64,000 bases of DNA, from the NCBI GenBank assembly GCA_963573305.1, contig OY754331.1:13302868-13366867 (forward strand), in the 5' to 3' direction. The notes beneath the pieces are model-generated. The model did no database searches, was not told the DNA's origin, and saw only the letters and a program-made list of their open reading frames with translations. The position numbers were made by a program, and so were the translations under genes. Below, piece by piece: positions 49,000 through 58,824 of the stretch (positions within the stretch are counted from its first letter, which is position 1; each line of letters begins with the position of its first letter). Source of the DNA: Pyrrhosoma nymphula. Its lineage: Eukaryota; Arthropoda; Insecta; Odonata; Coenagrionidae.

Positions 49000-50710
49000 G
49001 CCTGAGGCTTTTTCACACATTATATTTCGTTATAGATGAATCTTTACATATTTTGTGGGAATACACTGCATATTGTGGAGAAATGTCTTTGGAAAAGAAG
49101 CTGAGTTGCACAGACTTATTTACTTAACACTATTTTGCCTTATTCTTTTGAGATTATTGTTATAACTCTAACAATTCTATAGGTTTTAATGTATTTTCCA
49201 TGATGAAATGATGGAAAACTGAATGAACTCCACGAGTAGCAACGCCATTTATATAAAATGGCAAACACTGCTTAATCGAATTACTATTAAACCTATTAAA
49301 TCTATAAATACCTTATGAATTTGGCTGTGATATTGAGATTTAGTGGCAGTTTATCCATCTTCCTATAATAACCACCGTGGAGTTTAGACTCCTGAAAATG
49401 AGCGATATACACCTAAGTGTTAAGAGGAAACTTTTGACTAATAGCATTCATAGTGTGTTGTCATTTTCCGTCCCTTTGGATCTTTATTTGAGAATCACGG
49501 ATGACAGTCTCTCAATCAATTTTAAGCAGTAAAACTTCAACATGTCCATGGCAACAACTGAAGTTTTAGGATGCTTATAAGTCATTTTATAATGCTACTT
49601 AATTTCGTTTACCGTTCAGTTTTATATGTCCACATTCATGCTGCAGTCGCAGAGCATATACTATTTTACCACATCCTGAATTTCCCATTAATGGAAAGTT
49701 ATGTTTCCTTGGAAATATTTCTACAATACGTATCTACATGACGCATTCCTCTTGCTAATATGAATCTAGAATTCCAGTTTTTAATGATGCTTCCTGCTTG
49801 TTATAAAACTGTTATGACTGGGAGACATACTTTTGAGCTTGGAAAGACAATTTATTACCGTTCTTGCTATGTTTTTCTTCATTTGCGGACGCTTATCTTC
49901 CTTTTGTTCAAACGATTACCTATCACCCTATGTTGCGGACGTTAAAGCACTTCGTAGAAGGACCCAGGATAAAGGTTAAATTCGTGGAAGCCTGGAAAGA
50001 GTACGATGAATTCATCTTCCAATTTTCCTGATTTCCTGGGATTCCCATTGTCCATTCAGTCTCACTTTCAAACGTTATCTCCCAATCTCAATATTTTCCA
50101 TATATCGCCTCCTACACTTTCCGGTATTGTTATACAAACATTTCCCTTTGGAGCCATTTATTTTCTGCTGGAGATGTGTGTCAATCTCTTATTTTCCTTG
50201 CAAACGTTCACCATTTATTTTCTAGAAAATCTTCATTTATTTCGTACTTCTCTTTATTTTAATCGCCACTAATCCTACCTCTTCACGTTCTGGCTATTAT
50301 CAATTCTTCTACTTTCCCTCTCCAGTCCCCGTCTCAATCAAGGAGGTTTTCCTCCTCACCACAAATTCCCCACGAATATTTATTTTACAAATCGCTTCTT
50401 CCTTCTTGTTATTCTTTTGCTTCAATTTCAAGCCTTAGCGTGTCCAGTTCCGAAGCGTATATCCTCATCTTCTGCCACCGAGAAACATTTCAGGCATGCC
50501 AAGTAATTGGTATCAGATATATTGAAACATTTTCAACTACAAGTATCCTATTATTTAGTTAATAATGTGTATGGCAGTTTTGAAAGACCAGCTGATAAAA
50601 TGGTTTCCAAAAATATTTTAAATTGAGGTTAGGTACTATAGACCTGTTGAGATACTGTTTCGAATCTAGTTGCCAGTATTAGATAAATAATTTTGAAAAT
50701 AATACATTCT
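49000..50710. other. unassigned DNA
   Basis: Short frames at 49760-49945 and 50006-50272 have no recognised motif, and 50000-50340 is pyrimidine-rich. Nothing further is seen. Confidence 0.45.
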
Positions 50711-50718
50711 CTAATACT

Positions 50719-50940
50719 GCCGGCCCCGGTGGCGGCGGGGTAAAGTCCTCGCCCGCTAATCCGAGGGTCGCGGGTTCGAGTCCCACCTGGGTCGGTTTTT
50801 CGCATGCCCTGGGCATGGGTGTTTCTGTCAAATTCTGGTGGTTTGGCCCCTGAGAAACCTGAAGACAAGCCAATGGCTTATCGGGATCACAGGGGCATAC
50901 GGACCACCAAAATTGTCCGAGGGCAAATAAAAAAAGAAAA
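50719..50940 (+). mobile_element. tRNA-derived SINE
   Basis: The head (50719-50796) folds like a tRNA: GCCGGCC (50719-50725) pairs with GGTCGGT (50790-50796) over 7 positions counting G-U, and the B box GGTTCGAGTCC at 50773-50783 is perfect. The GCTAATC loop recalls a Ser-GCT anticodon loop, but the variable arm is short, so the parent tRNA is uncertain. A roughly 140-bp body follows (GGGCATGGGTGTTTCTGTCA near 50811) and an A-rich tail (AAATAAAAAAAGAAAA, about 50926-50941). Minus-strand frames over it are artefacts. A related truncated head lies at 3475. Confidence 0.85.
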
Positions 50941-50944
50941 CTTA

Positions 50945-53285
50945 GATAAAATACCATAGTTTTTAGTCTTTTGAGGCATGACTATATAGATAAATGGACC
51001 ATTATAGCATTTGAATTGGTGATACAGAGGATGGCTTTTTAGTTGTGAAGCTTTAAAACCATATCAATAATTTGCGTTAGAGAGCAACATCATAGAAACA
51101 TCATCTTAATTCATGACATTTGTGCGTAAACGTATTTAGAAGTCCACTATACACTTATCCCCCTTCGTTTGAATATATATCTTACTGGTTGCCTTTCGAT
51201 ATTCGTTTTTGATCAATAGGGCATGATAAATTTATTAAATTTGAATTAACCAACCAGTTAAAATCCTAACAACGTTGATATCAACATTCCACGAAATCAT
51301 CAATGTCTGTCGCCTTATTTTATTCTCAAACCTCGTACAATTGAGTGTTGAAGTATCATTGAGGTAGTTAGCCGTGTGAAATTAGCCTCATACCAACGCC
51401 CAAGGTCTTCATAGAGATTTCAAGGCGTAGACTTCCAGAGATACCTATTTTTTGCTTCGGAAACATTGTATTAAAATCGGTTGCCTTTAAATGTACGACC
51501 ACAATCACCTCAGAGAGGTTGTTGTTGCTGAGTGCCTCCAATTTATTCTTCATAGCATATGTTGCTAAGCCCCAACCTGTGCACCAGAAGGTCAAACCGT
51601 TCTTTTTTGGTCTTTAAAAGTCTGTATCTCTGTGTATTTTTAAGCGTCTGTACTGCATTCAGCATTTTTGATTAACCTAATTTAAAAGCCTTGTCCAGAA
51701 TATAGTACGGTTCTGCTCGTAAATGGAAACAGGATGAAGTGAAATATATTTTGGGAGGAATAATAATTTAACGCACCGAGAGACATAGTTTCAAGTGCCT
51801 GTAGATTGAAGTCTGTTACGAAGGCATGTGAATAATGGAGGTGTAGAATATTGGGAAATATAGGCGTTTTTTTTGGTGGATGAAGAAAGGCATAAAAATT
51901 TCATTAGCATAACCTTTTTAATTCTAAAAAAGTAAATACAAAATTTCAGCAATACTGCTAAATGCTAAATCACTTGTAAAGTTATATAGGGAGGATTTTC
52001 CCTGTAGTTATCCATACATTATTGGCTTAACGTTATTCAAAACCTATAAATCAGTTCAATTAAAAATCTAAACATGTATTTGCATGTAACAATGCATTTC
52101 AATTGCGTCCTTTTATAATTTTTGTTGCTGATATTTCATCATCCAATTCTTATACGGCTCAAAGAGAAAATAATAGGCAGTAGGCCATACAAACTTTGGA
52201 GAGTTTTACATGCCAGTGTAAGTAATAAATGAGAAGCACTGGGATCTACGAATTTGGCTGGTAACGAAGACTGCGTGCGAAGATCGGATTTCGCAACGCC
52301 TGAAAGGCATCCCTTCACCGGAGATCCGAGACGGGAAAATAGCTAGCTGGGTAGTGTGGGGAGCGTGGGGAGGATGGCGTGGACTTCATATACGGTCGCG
52401 GAGGTCGAAGGAGAAAGAGAATGCTGGAGGGACGAGGGCTTCGGTGGAAGGGGTTGGGGGGGAGGAGACGGCCGTGTGGGCGATGGAGGTAGCGGGGGGG
52501 GAAAGGCAGGGGATGGTTTGGCTTGGGAGGGAAAAGTTCTTTGCCTGGGAGAGGGGAGGTGGATAAGAAGTAGATTCCAAGGGTTTGTTACAGCACGGGT
52601 ATTCGTCTGGGGATTTAGCATGCAACTCAGGTTATGCTGAGATGGTATAGGCGTCTCACGATAAGGAACCTCGTTGTTATCTTTAAAAAAGGAAAGAGGA
52701 TTTCTTTTGCTCTTCCTCTCCACCGTCTCCATAATCTTTTTTACTTATTCCTCTCGTTCCTTTGGCTCGTATTCGATTTGTTTATTTCTCGTCAGGAAGG
52801 TCGCCTTTTCTGAGGAGGCAACCATTAACGGAGGTTATGGATATGGCTGGTGTATCCCCTTTCAGTGGAGAAAATGTGTTGTCCCGGAACTTTGGAGCGT
52901 TGATGTTGACAACGTTATTCAAGGACATGGACAGGGAAGTACAAACATCCGAAATCGACGGCTAAGAGGTCAGTTTGATGTATACACTGTTCAGGTATTT
53001 ACTATCTATGTAATATTTGAAAAAGACTACAATCGATACTTAATTTCATAAAGGAGGAATTAGGCCAGAGAGAAGAAAACGACTAAAACAACTTAAGCTT
53101 GAAATCCATGTTCGAAACTAAAATATTGATGCAGCTTGTTCATTGGAGTTGGACAATACAACAATGGTTAGGATTTAATATGTTGGAGTAAATATTCCTT
53201 TCAATTTTCTGAATACCGAAGCGTTTTTAAGATAAATGTGAACTATACTAATGCTCGATAATTATTGGATAAAACATTCGTGGGT
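50945..53285. other. unassigned DNA with a G-rich tract at 52.33-52.57 kb
   Basis: 52330-52570 is G-rich and gives low-complexity frames on both strands (52354-52640, 52343-52732). 51368-51595 (minus) has no recognised motif. No repeat boundaries were found. Confidence 0.45.
52674..53051 (+). other. unexplained open frame, 125 codons
   Basis: This plus-strand frame is not low-complexity in its second half (a GGYGYGWCIPFQWRK stretch, then a Gly/Asn/Arg-rich segment), and an overlapping frame (52762-52965) is also open. A TTTCTCGTCAG pyrimidine-AG at about 52785-52795 could be a splice acceptor. I recognise no family, no partner exon and no poly(A) context, so it may be a chance frame or a worn transposon piece. 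Confidence 0.2.
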
Positions 53286-53290
53286 CATTA

Positions 53291-53741
53291 TAGATGTATG
53301 TTTGTTTTTCGGGTGTACCCCGCGTACTATAACCAGGTGTGATACCTGACGTTTTGTGGCCGTTGCTGGTCACTTTATCAAAGGGAATGAGGTATCTGCC
53401 GAGTTTGTGAAAGATAATCGCCCAAGTGAAAAACTTCAAGCCTCGGCTGATCCGCGAAGCTTTGGAAATAAGAAAATGTCAGCAAAATTACAAAAGGGAC
53501 TGTGGCCTCCAAGTCAGCCACGCGCGGGACCCTGCTTTGAACATAAATAAAAATGCAAAGACTACTCCTTCCACTCCTCCCCTTCCCATTCTTTTCCCTC
53601 CATGAAACCCCTGTATAAACTCCACAAACTCGACAGATACCTCATTCCCTTTGGTAAAGTGACCAGCAACGGGCACGAAACGTCAGATATCACACCTGAT
53701 TATAGTACGCTGGGTACACCCGAAAAATGAACATGCATCTA
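53291..53741. mobile_element. foldback/TIR element E with 119-bp arms
   Basis: Arms of exactly 119 bp (53291-53409 and 53623-53741) flank a 213-bp spacer and are bordered by TA on both sides (53289-53290 and 53742-53743), as for Tc1/mariner-type target sites, though TA could be chance. Each arm contains a decayed hammerhead-like core. In the right arm this is TTGGTAA (53651-53657), stem GTGACC/GGGCAC (53659-53664 and 53671-53676), GAAA (53677-53680), then C and GTC (53682-53684). The left arm has TTGATAA and CAAAAC in place of the conserved bases. The spacer includes a pyrimidine-rich stretch (about 53563-53600) and no coding frame of note. Confidence 0.78.
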
Positions 53742-53744
53742 TAT

Positions 53745-55235
53745 TGCTTCGTATTTAAAGGAAACAGAATAAATGATAAATAATGATAAGCTGAACGTAA
53801 TACTTCATGCCTTATTTCCTTGCTTATCTTTTATGGTTTTTACAAATGAAAATGTATTCCAATTTACTCAAAATGCATTCGTGTAACCTACAAAAGAATA
53901 CCTGTTTGAATAAAAACTATGATGTACATTTCTGGTTTTGAGAAGGAATGTCGTCCATATGTTGTATAATATCATTTAACCTACCATCCTTGCATGCAAA
54001 TATAATTGATATCAATTGTTGAATAATACTCATATCACAATACTGATTGTATAACCAGTTTCTAATTTAGACGTTTTTGTATTGAATGCATTAACCGTTC
54101 TTTTGTTATATACGCCATTGTCATCATAATAAAAATTATTAATTCCGTGAAATTATTCCAAGTATTTTCTAAATACTCCTATCGTATTTCCTTAGCATCA
54201 ACAGTTCCTCAGCATAATATTTGTACACTTTCCAAGTCAACGACATGACTGGGAAAGTACCGTTCCATTAGAATGTGACTAGATGGGTGAAGAAAATGAA
54301 CTGACAGGTTCATGAAATGTAAATGATTAAAGGATGGGAAAAGGGTGAACGGAACGGCGGAGCGAATAGACGATGGATGCTCGGTGGGTTGGGAGGTCTG
54401 CTTCAGAACGGAGTCGACGCGAAAGAATGACCCCCGGAATGCAGCCCCCACTATGAGCCCACCAAAAAGGGTAAGGTGGAGAGGAGGGGAGAGTGAGGGA
54501 GGGGAATGGAATGTGGGGGGGGGGAGGGGAAGTTCCATTGAAGAGGAACACACACAGAGGGGATGGAGGGAAAGGGGTGAAGGGACGGGTTCATAACCAA
54601 CCGACTCATATCTTCTCCTTCCTTCCTCACACCTCGGCAAGGTCTCCCATCCCCGAAATACCGCATGGTATCCTCAGCCCTTCAAAAACTTTCTCCTGCC
54701 TCTTCCTTGTCTCCCACTCTTTCTCTTCGCTCCGCTAAGAGGTTTCGTCTTCCCCCGTGTTTTCTGAGAATCTCGGCGAAAGAGGACTGCACAAGAATCG
54801 ACGTACATGCCTCAGATAAAAGGCGTGAGATAAAAGATCTTAGGTTTTCCCGGCGAATAATATTTAATGAATGCCTTTAAAAGCCTTACCCGGTGAAAAC
54901 CCGAGAAGATTTTACCAAGGCGTGAGATGTTCCTCTCCTAAAATAAGGTATTAGAAATCTATCTCTCGTTTTTCTTGATTTTTTACTTCCGAATAATTGC
55001 TAGTGGCACGGTTCATCTCTTCAAAGTTGATATTCTAGCATACTGTCATTTTTTTCTCGGTATTTTCCCAGATTACTGGTGATAAAACCGGTATCCACTA
55101 AATTTTCCATCCTTGATTATTAACTCAACCAATTACTGCAATTGCTTCTCCGTAACATCTCGCAATCATTCCATTTTCAAAAGATCCAAGGTTTTCTCAG
55201 AGAATCTGATGTAGAGAGGATTCTCTGGTATGCCG
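53745..55235. other. unassigned DNA with G-rich and C-rich tracts
   Basis: 54340-54600 is G-rich with a long G run near 54515; 54600-54780 is C/T-rich. Long frames here (54209-54640 minus and others) are shadows. At 54836-54915 the outer ends of the foldback family recur as a short inverted pair (CTTAGGTTTTCCCGG against the complement of GGTGAAAACCCGAGAAG), with no core between them. Confidence 0.45.
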
Positions 55236-55237
55236 AT

Positions 55238-55351
55238 GGTTAAGAGGCTCCATAATTTCTGACATTTCGAACAACGACTTATTCTTCATCTTTATGAAGA
55301 TTAAGAACAAGTCGTTATTCAAATCGTCGTTAAGTATGAAGCTTCTTACAC
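55238..55351. repeat. foldback repeat F, decayed hammerhead-like cores
   Basis: Inverted arms 55238-55290 and 55296-55351 surround TTTAT. On the minus strand the left arm gives AAGATGA, hairpin GAATAA-GTCG-TTGTTC, GAAA, TGTC. On the plus strand the right arm gives ATGAAGA, GAACAA-GTCG-TTATTC, CAAA, TCGTC. Both heptamers deviate from CTGANGA and one GAAA is changed, so neither core looks active, but the order and hairpins are those of the other copies. Confidence 0.6.
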
Positions 55352-55359
55352 GGTGGAAA

Positions 55360-56420
55360 ACATTTCTGCATTGTTTTTGTGTGTCACAAACATGATCATT
55401 TTCTTATTACCCGATACCCAATGTCATTTACTACATGGTCTTTCATTTTATCAATTTTATATTTACTGGGAAGTAGAGGTATCTCTCACAATCGATGAAT
55501 CCCATCACCGTTCATGCACGCAGGAGAAGGACGTTCCAGTTATTCTAAGCCTCAGCATTCATTTTTTATTTTCATTTGGAGGAATTAATTTCAATTCATA
55601 ATAGGCAACGCAGTATTCTCTATTTATTGCCTAACGCAAAGGTTTTTTTTTACCGACTAAAATAAGTATGGGCCTAGCTATTTTTGCCAACCTTTAGCAC
55701 TCGTCCCATGCCCTTATGTCTAGCTATTTGCCTCCTCGTTCCACTGCCTTGCTCTTTGCCATCGCTTGTTGGAATGTTTCCTCGCTTCTAAGAAGAAAAA
55801 AACAGAGATTCCCGGCACGAGAACAAATTTCCCTCCGTATCTCCAACGGCGGCGTACTCCTCCTCTGGATGGAAACTGGAACTTTCCCCTCAGTTCCGAC
55901 CTCCGGACTCCCCCCGCATTCTCTTCCTCGCCTCATCCAGAACTTCCTTATCGAAGTGAGGCGCAGGAGGAAAGGAGGCAATGTTTCTTCTATTTCAGTT
56001 GACTTCCATTCGCTCCGATGAAATTGATACGCTGGAACAGGGCTCCCGGTCGAAGGTGGAAGTAGGAGACGGCGAGATCCCGGGGAAGGAGAGGGAGCGA
56101 AGAAAGGATGAGATGGGTGAGGTTGAGAGAGGCTTCCTTTGGTCCAAGGGTAGGCTGGTTGGTTGAGAGGGGGTGAAGAGAGAGGAAGGGAGGGAGAGAC
56201 GGGGCACGGTGGAGGAGGCAGAAGAAAGGTCGCGGGCCACGAGACGGCGGCGTTTGAGGGGAGGGGTTGAGGGGGATGAGGGGGGATGGGAGGAATGATT
56301 CGGGGAAAGCGACAAGGCGATAAAGGAAGGCAAGGCACTCCACGTGCAGCGAGTGAATGGGGGAAATCTCTAAGAAAGTGTGGATACGGAGGAGGAATAA
56401 CTCTGAAGCTGCTCGCGGTG
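55360..56420. other. unassigned DNA with GC-rich island (55.7-56.4 kb)
   Basis: 55700-56420 is GC-rich, pyrimidine-rich then purine-rich on the plus strand. The long frames on both strands (236 codons at 55724-56434 minus; 148 and 112 codons overlapping) are proline/serine-rich, overlap in several frames and show no domain, so I treat them as composition artefacts. Confidence 0.5.
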
Positions 56421-56426
56421 TGGCTC

Positions 56427-56553
56427 TGTAGCACATGAGTATGTTAGCATTAGTAACCTGTATTCAGGTTATTGTCTATAAGTTGTTGGTTTTGTTGATT
56501 GTCAGAAGGCTTCTAAAATAAATGTCTTACTTGATTGGTATTTGAACATTACA
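56427..56553 (+). repeat. 5' LTR of the Gypsy element
   Basis: 127 bp from TGTAGCACATGAG to TTTGAACATTACA. It differs from the 3' LTR at about 10 positions (roughly 92% identity), so the insertion is not recent. An AATAAA signal lies near the 3' end (about 56517). LTRs this short are at the low end for Gypsy elements. Confidence 0.9.
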
Positions 56554-56583
56554 TGGTGTCAGGTGTGGGGTCCTGAAATAATA

Positions 56584-57090
56584 ATGATGGAACACTTAAA
56601 GCCTCCCTCACCGATGGTATTCTCAGGAAATGTGTCGGAAAACTGGCGAAGATTTCGGCAAAATTACGAAATCTTTTTGGAAGCATCAGGTAACTCGAAT
56701 GCGATTGAAAAGGTGAAGATTTCTATTATTTTAAGTCTAATTGGAGACATACGACTTGACATTTATAATAAATTTAAATGGTCTCCGGGTGAAAAAAAGA
56801 CATTTTGCGAGGGACTTAAAAAACGTTTGATAGTTACTGTGCACCACGAAAAAGTTTATTGTACGAGCACTATAAGTTTTTCCACACAGTCCAAAACGAA
56901 GGGCAAAAATTTGACAGTTTCCTTACCGAGTTGAAAAAAATAGCATCCTCGTGTGAGTTTAAGGATGAACAGATGCTGATTCTGGGTAGAGTTGTCTTCA
57001 GCCTACAAGATAAATCCCTGACGGAGCGATCCAGTGTTATGAAAGATTGTCAGCATTACTGTGCTCTGCAGAGTGATATTCATGTGCAAG
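56584..57090 (+). pseudogene. Gypsy gag remnant
   Basis: From ATG at 56584 the frame reads a capsid-like region with PPSPMVFSGNVSENWRRF, IFLEASG and DIYNKFKWSPGEKKTF, a pattern shared by Gypsy gag proteins that carry an N-terminal NWRRF-type block. A frameshift near 56830-56860 moves the reading to the next frame, which continues HYKFF, NEGQKFDSFLTELKKIAS, CEFKDE and VVFSLQDKSL. The earlier in-frame ATG at 56542 lies in the LTR and is unlikely to be used. The usual zinc knuckle is deleted. In intact elements gag packages the RNA. Confidence 0.8.
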
Positions 57091-57985
57091 ATGATCTTGT
57101 GTTTCTGCATGAAAAACTCATTGTTCCAAAAGATCTTAGGTCTCAAATTCATGCTTTGATTCATAAATCTCATCTTGGAATGGATAAATGTAAGAAGAGG
57201 GCACAAAAATATATTACTTGTCTGTAATGGCAAGGGATATTGAAAACATTGTAAGTGGATGCTCCATATTTCAGAGATATCAAAAATCTAATTGCATGGA
57301 GACATTATTGCCTCACCCAATGCCAGATGGACCATGGATTAAAGTAACTGCTGACATCTTGAGTTTTGGAGGTAAAGATTTTTTAGTTCTTATTGACTAT
57401 TATTCAAAATGGATTGAACTTATGTCTTTAGAATTTAAGTCTACCTCAGAAGTCATAAATAAGTTAAAAGGTGTTTTTTCCAAGTATGGTGTGCCAGAAC
57501 AATTTATGTAAGATAATGTGCCTTTCTCGTCACATCAGTCTAAGAAGTTTGCCAAAGAGTGGGGATTCTTATGCATTACCTCCAGTCCACTGTATCCCCA
57601 GTCTAATGGCATGGCAGAAAAAGCTGTGTCCATTGTAAAGAAAATGTTAAGAAAAACATGAGATGGTACTGATGTTTTTGTCTCCCTGATGGAATATATG
57701 AATACTCCTATAGAGAGTGTAAACTTGTCCCCTTCTTATTTACTGATGAGCAGGAGAACCAGAACAAAACTACCATTATCCAGGAATATCTTGTGTCCCT
57801 CTAAAGTCATCCCTTCTGAGGTAAAGAAAAAGTTAGAGGAAAAGGTGTTAAAGCAGAAGATTCTGCTTGATCGTAGTGCTAAAGATCTAAAGCCACTAAA
57901 GGATGGAGATAATGCGTGGTTAGAAAAAGGAAAGATTTGGAAACCAGCAGTGGTTGTTAAAAATGATGAATCATCTAGGTCCTAG
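57075..57985 (+). pseudogene. Gypsy integrase remnant
   Basis: The zinc-binding N-terminus is seen as LIVPKDLRSQIHALIHKSHLG (57120 on), then, after a frameshift near 57218, CSIFQRYQKSN, where the second Cys of the CxxC is Phe. The core has ADILSFGGKDFLVLIDYYSKW with the first catalytic Asp, a TAA at 57509-57511 directly before the DNVPF block with the second Asp, and PQSNGMAEKAV with the Glu. A second stop (TGA) lies near 57660, and a basic tail runs to 57985. All three catalytic positions survive, but stops, the frameshift and the lost Cys disable the gene. Confidence 0.85.
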
Positions 57986-58234
57986 TGAGTTAAAGGCTCC
58001 CAAGGAAAAGAGCTTAGAAGAAACGGGCGATTCCTTAGGATATCAAGGAAAAAATTGTAATTTTCTGGTTTGGTTTTGGTTCTATATTTTCACGTTTACT
58101 TTTTCTAATGCTTGGTGATTCTAATTTACTACCATATTTATCCTTTGTGTTCTTGTTTATTATTAATCATTATCTTGCTTTTGTTAGTTTCTTTGTTTCT
58201 TCATTTTAACTGTTTTCTTTGATTGTAGAGAGGA

Positions 58235-58361
58235 TGTAGCATATGAGTATGTTAGCCTTAGTAACCTGTATCCATTTTATTGTTTATAAGTTGTTGGTTT
58301 TGTTGATTGTTTGAAGGCTTCTAAAATAAATGTCTTACCTGAATGGTATTTGAACATTACA
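58235..58361 (+). repeat. 3' LTR of the Gypsy element
   Basis: 127 bp, starting TGTAGCATATGAG and ending TTTGAACATTACA, the pair of 56427-56553. It is preceded by the purine run AGAGAGGA (58227-58234), the likely polypurine tract for plus-strand priming. Confidence 0.9.
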
Positions 58362-58640
58362 ACTCTGTTGAAATGATATTTATTTTTAGGGATTTTCTAG
58401 TTACGGCACTTACCCTTGGCCAAAAACTACAAGAAAAGAAAAACTCCAGTAAATAGCATATATCCACTTTTATCGTAAATTTACCGATAATGATAGACAT
58501 CAATGTATAGCCTAATATTCGAGGTATTTGAAGTCCAGTCAACTTTAATATGACGGTTGTTCGTGGAAACCATTACCGGGACATAAAAGTTAAGACTGGA
58601 TGAATGATATCAACGAGTGTTTTTTTAATGAAATGATTCC

Positions 58641-58820
58641 ATAGTGAAATGAAAGCTGCAACTTAGTAATTCCACGTGAACTTAATTTACGAACTAGGTC
58701 TCGACTTATGAAGTCACAATCAGGTCTGACTTGATCACCTGATGATAACTTCGAAAGTTGAAACCTAGGTCGTAAATAAAGTTAATGTAGAATTACTAAG
58801 TTGCAGCTTCTATTACATTA
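58641..58820. repeat. foldback repeat D with intact hammerhead-like core
   Basis: Inverted arms of about 80-85 bp meet near 58726-58736. The right arm on the plus strand has CTGATGA (58739-58745), hairpin AACTT-CGA-AAGTT (58747-58759), GAAA (58760-58763), CC-TA-GG (58764-58769) and TC (58770-58771), followed by GTAAATAAAG. The left arm on the minus strand has CTGATTG, hairpin GACTT-CAT-AAGTC and GAGA. The hairpin therefore differs by a paired A-U to G-C change while conserved bases outside it decayed. The outer ends share GAAAGCTGCAACTTAGTAATT-type sequence. No protein is encoded. Confidence 0.82.
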
Positions 58821-58824
58821 TGTG

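Larger units (their letters stand above)
56427..58361 (+). mobile_element. Ty3/Gypsy LTR retrotransposon with large internal deletion
   Basis: A 1,935-bp element is bounded by two 127-bp LTRs, each TG...CA. Inside lie a gag-like region, the N-terminal zinc domain, core and tail of integrase, and a purine run AGAGAGGA before the 3' LTR. Protease, reverse transcriptase and RNase H are absent: gag passes directly into integrase at about 57075. Two frameshifts and two stops break the rest. After the 5' LTR the interior begins TGGTGTCAGGTGTGGGG, the probable primer-binding site. Flanks share only CTC next to the LTRs (GCTC left, ACTC right), a possible 4-bp target duplication with one mismatch. 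The element is non-autonomous and dead. Confidence 0.88.

Noticed and set aside
50629..50957. Minus-strand frames of 79 and 92 codons
   Set aside because: They run antisense through the SINE and include its tRNA-like head; not genes.
55724..56436. 236-codon and 148-codon minus-strand frames, the longest in the window
   Set aside because: They overlap each other and other frames on both strands in a GC-rich tract, are Pro/Ser/Leu-rich and show no domain; composition explains them.
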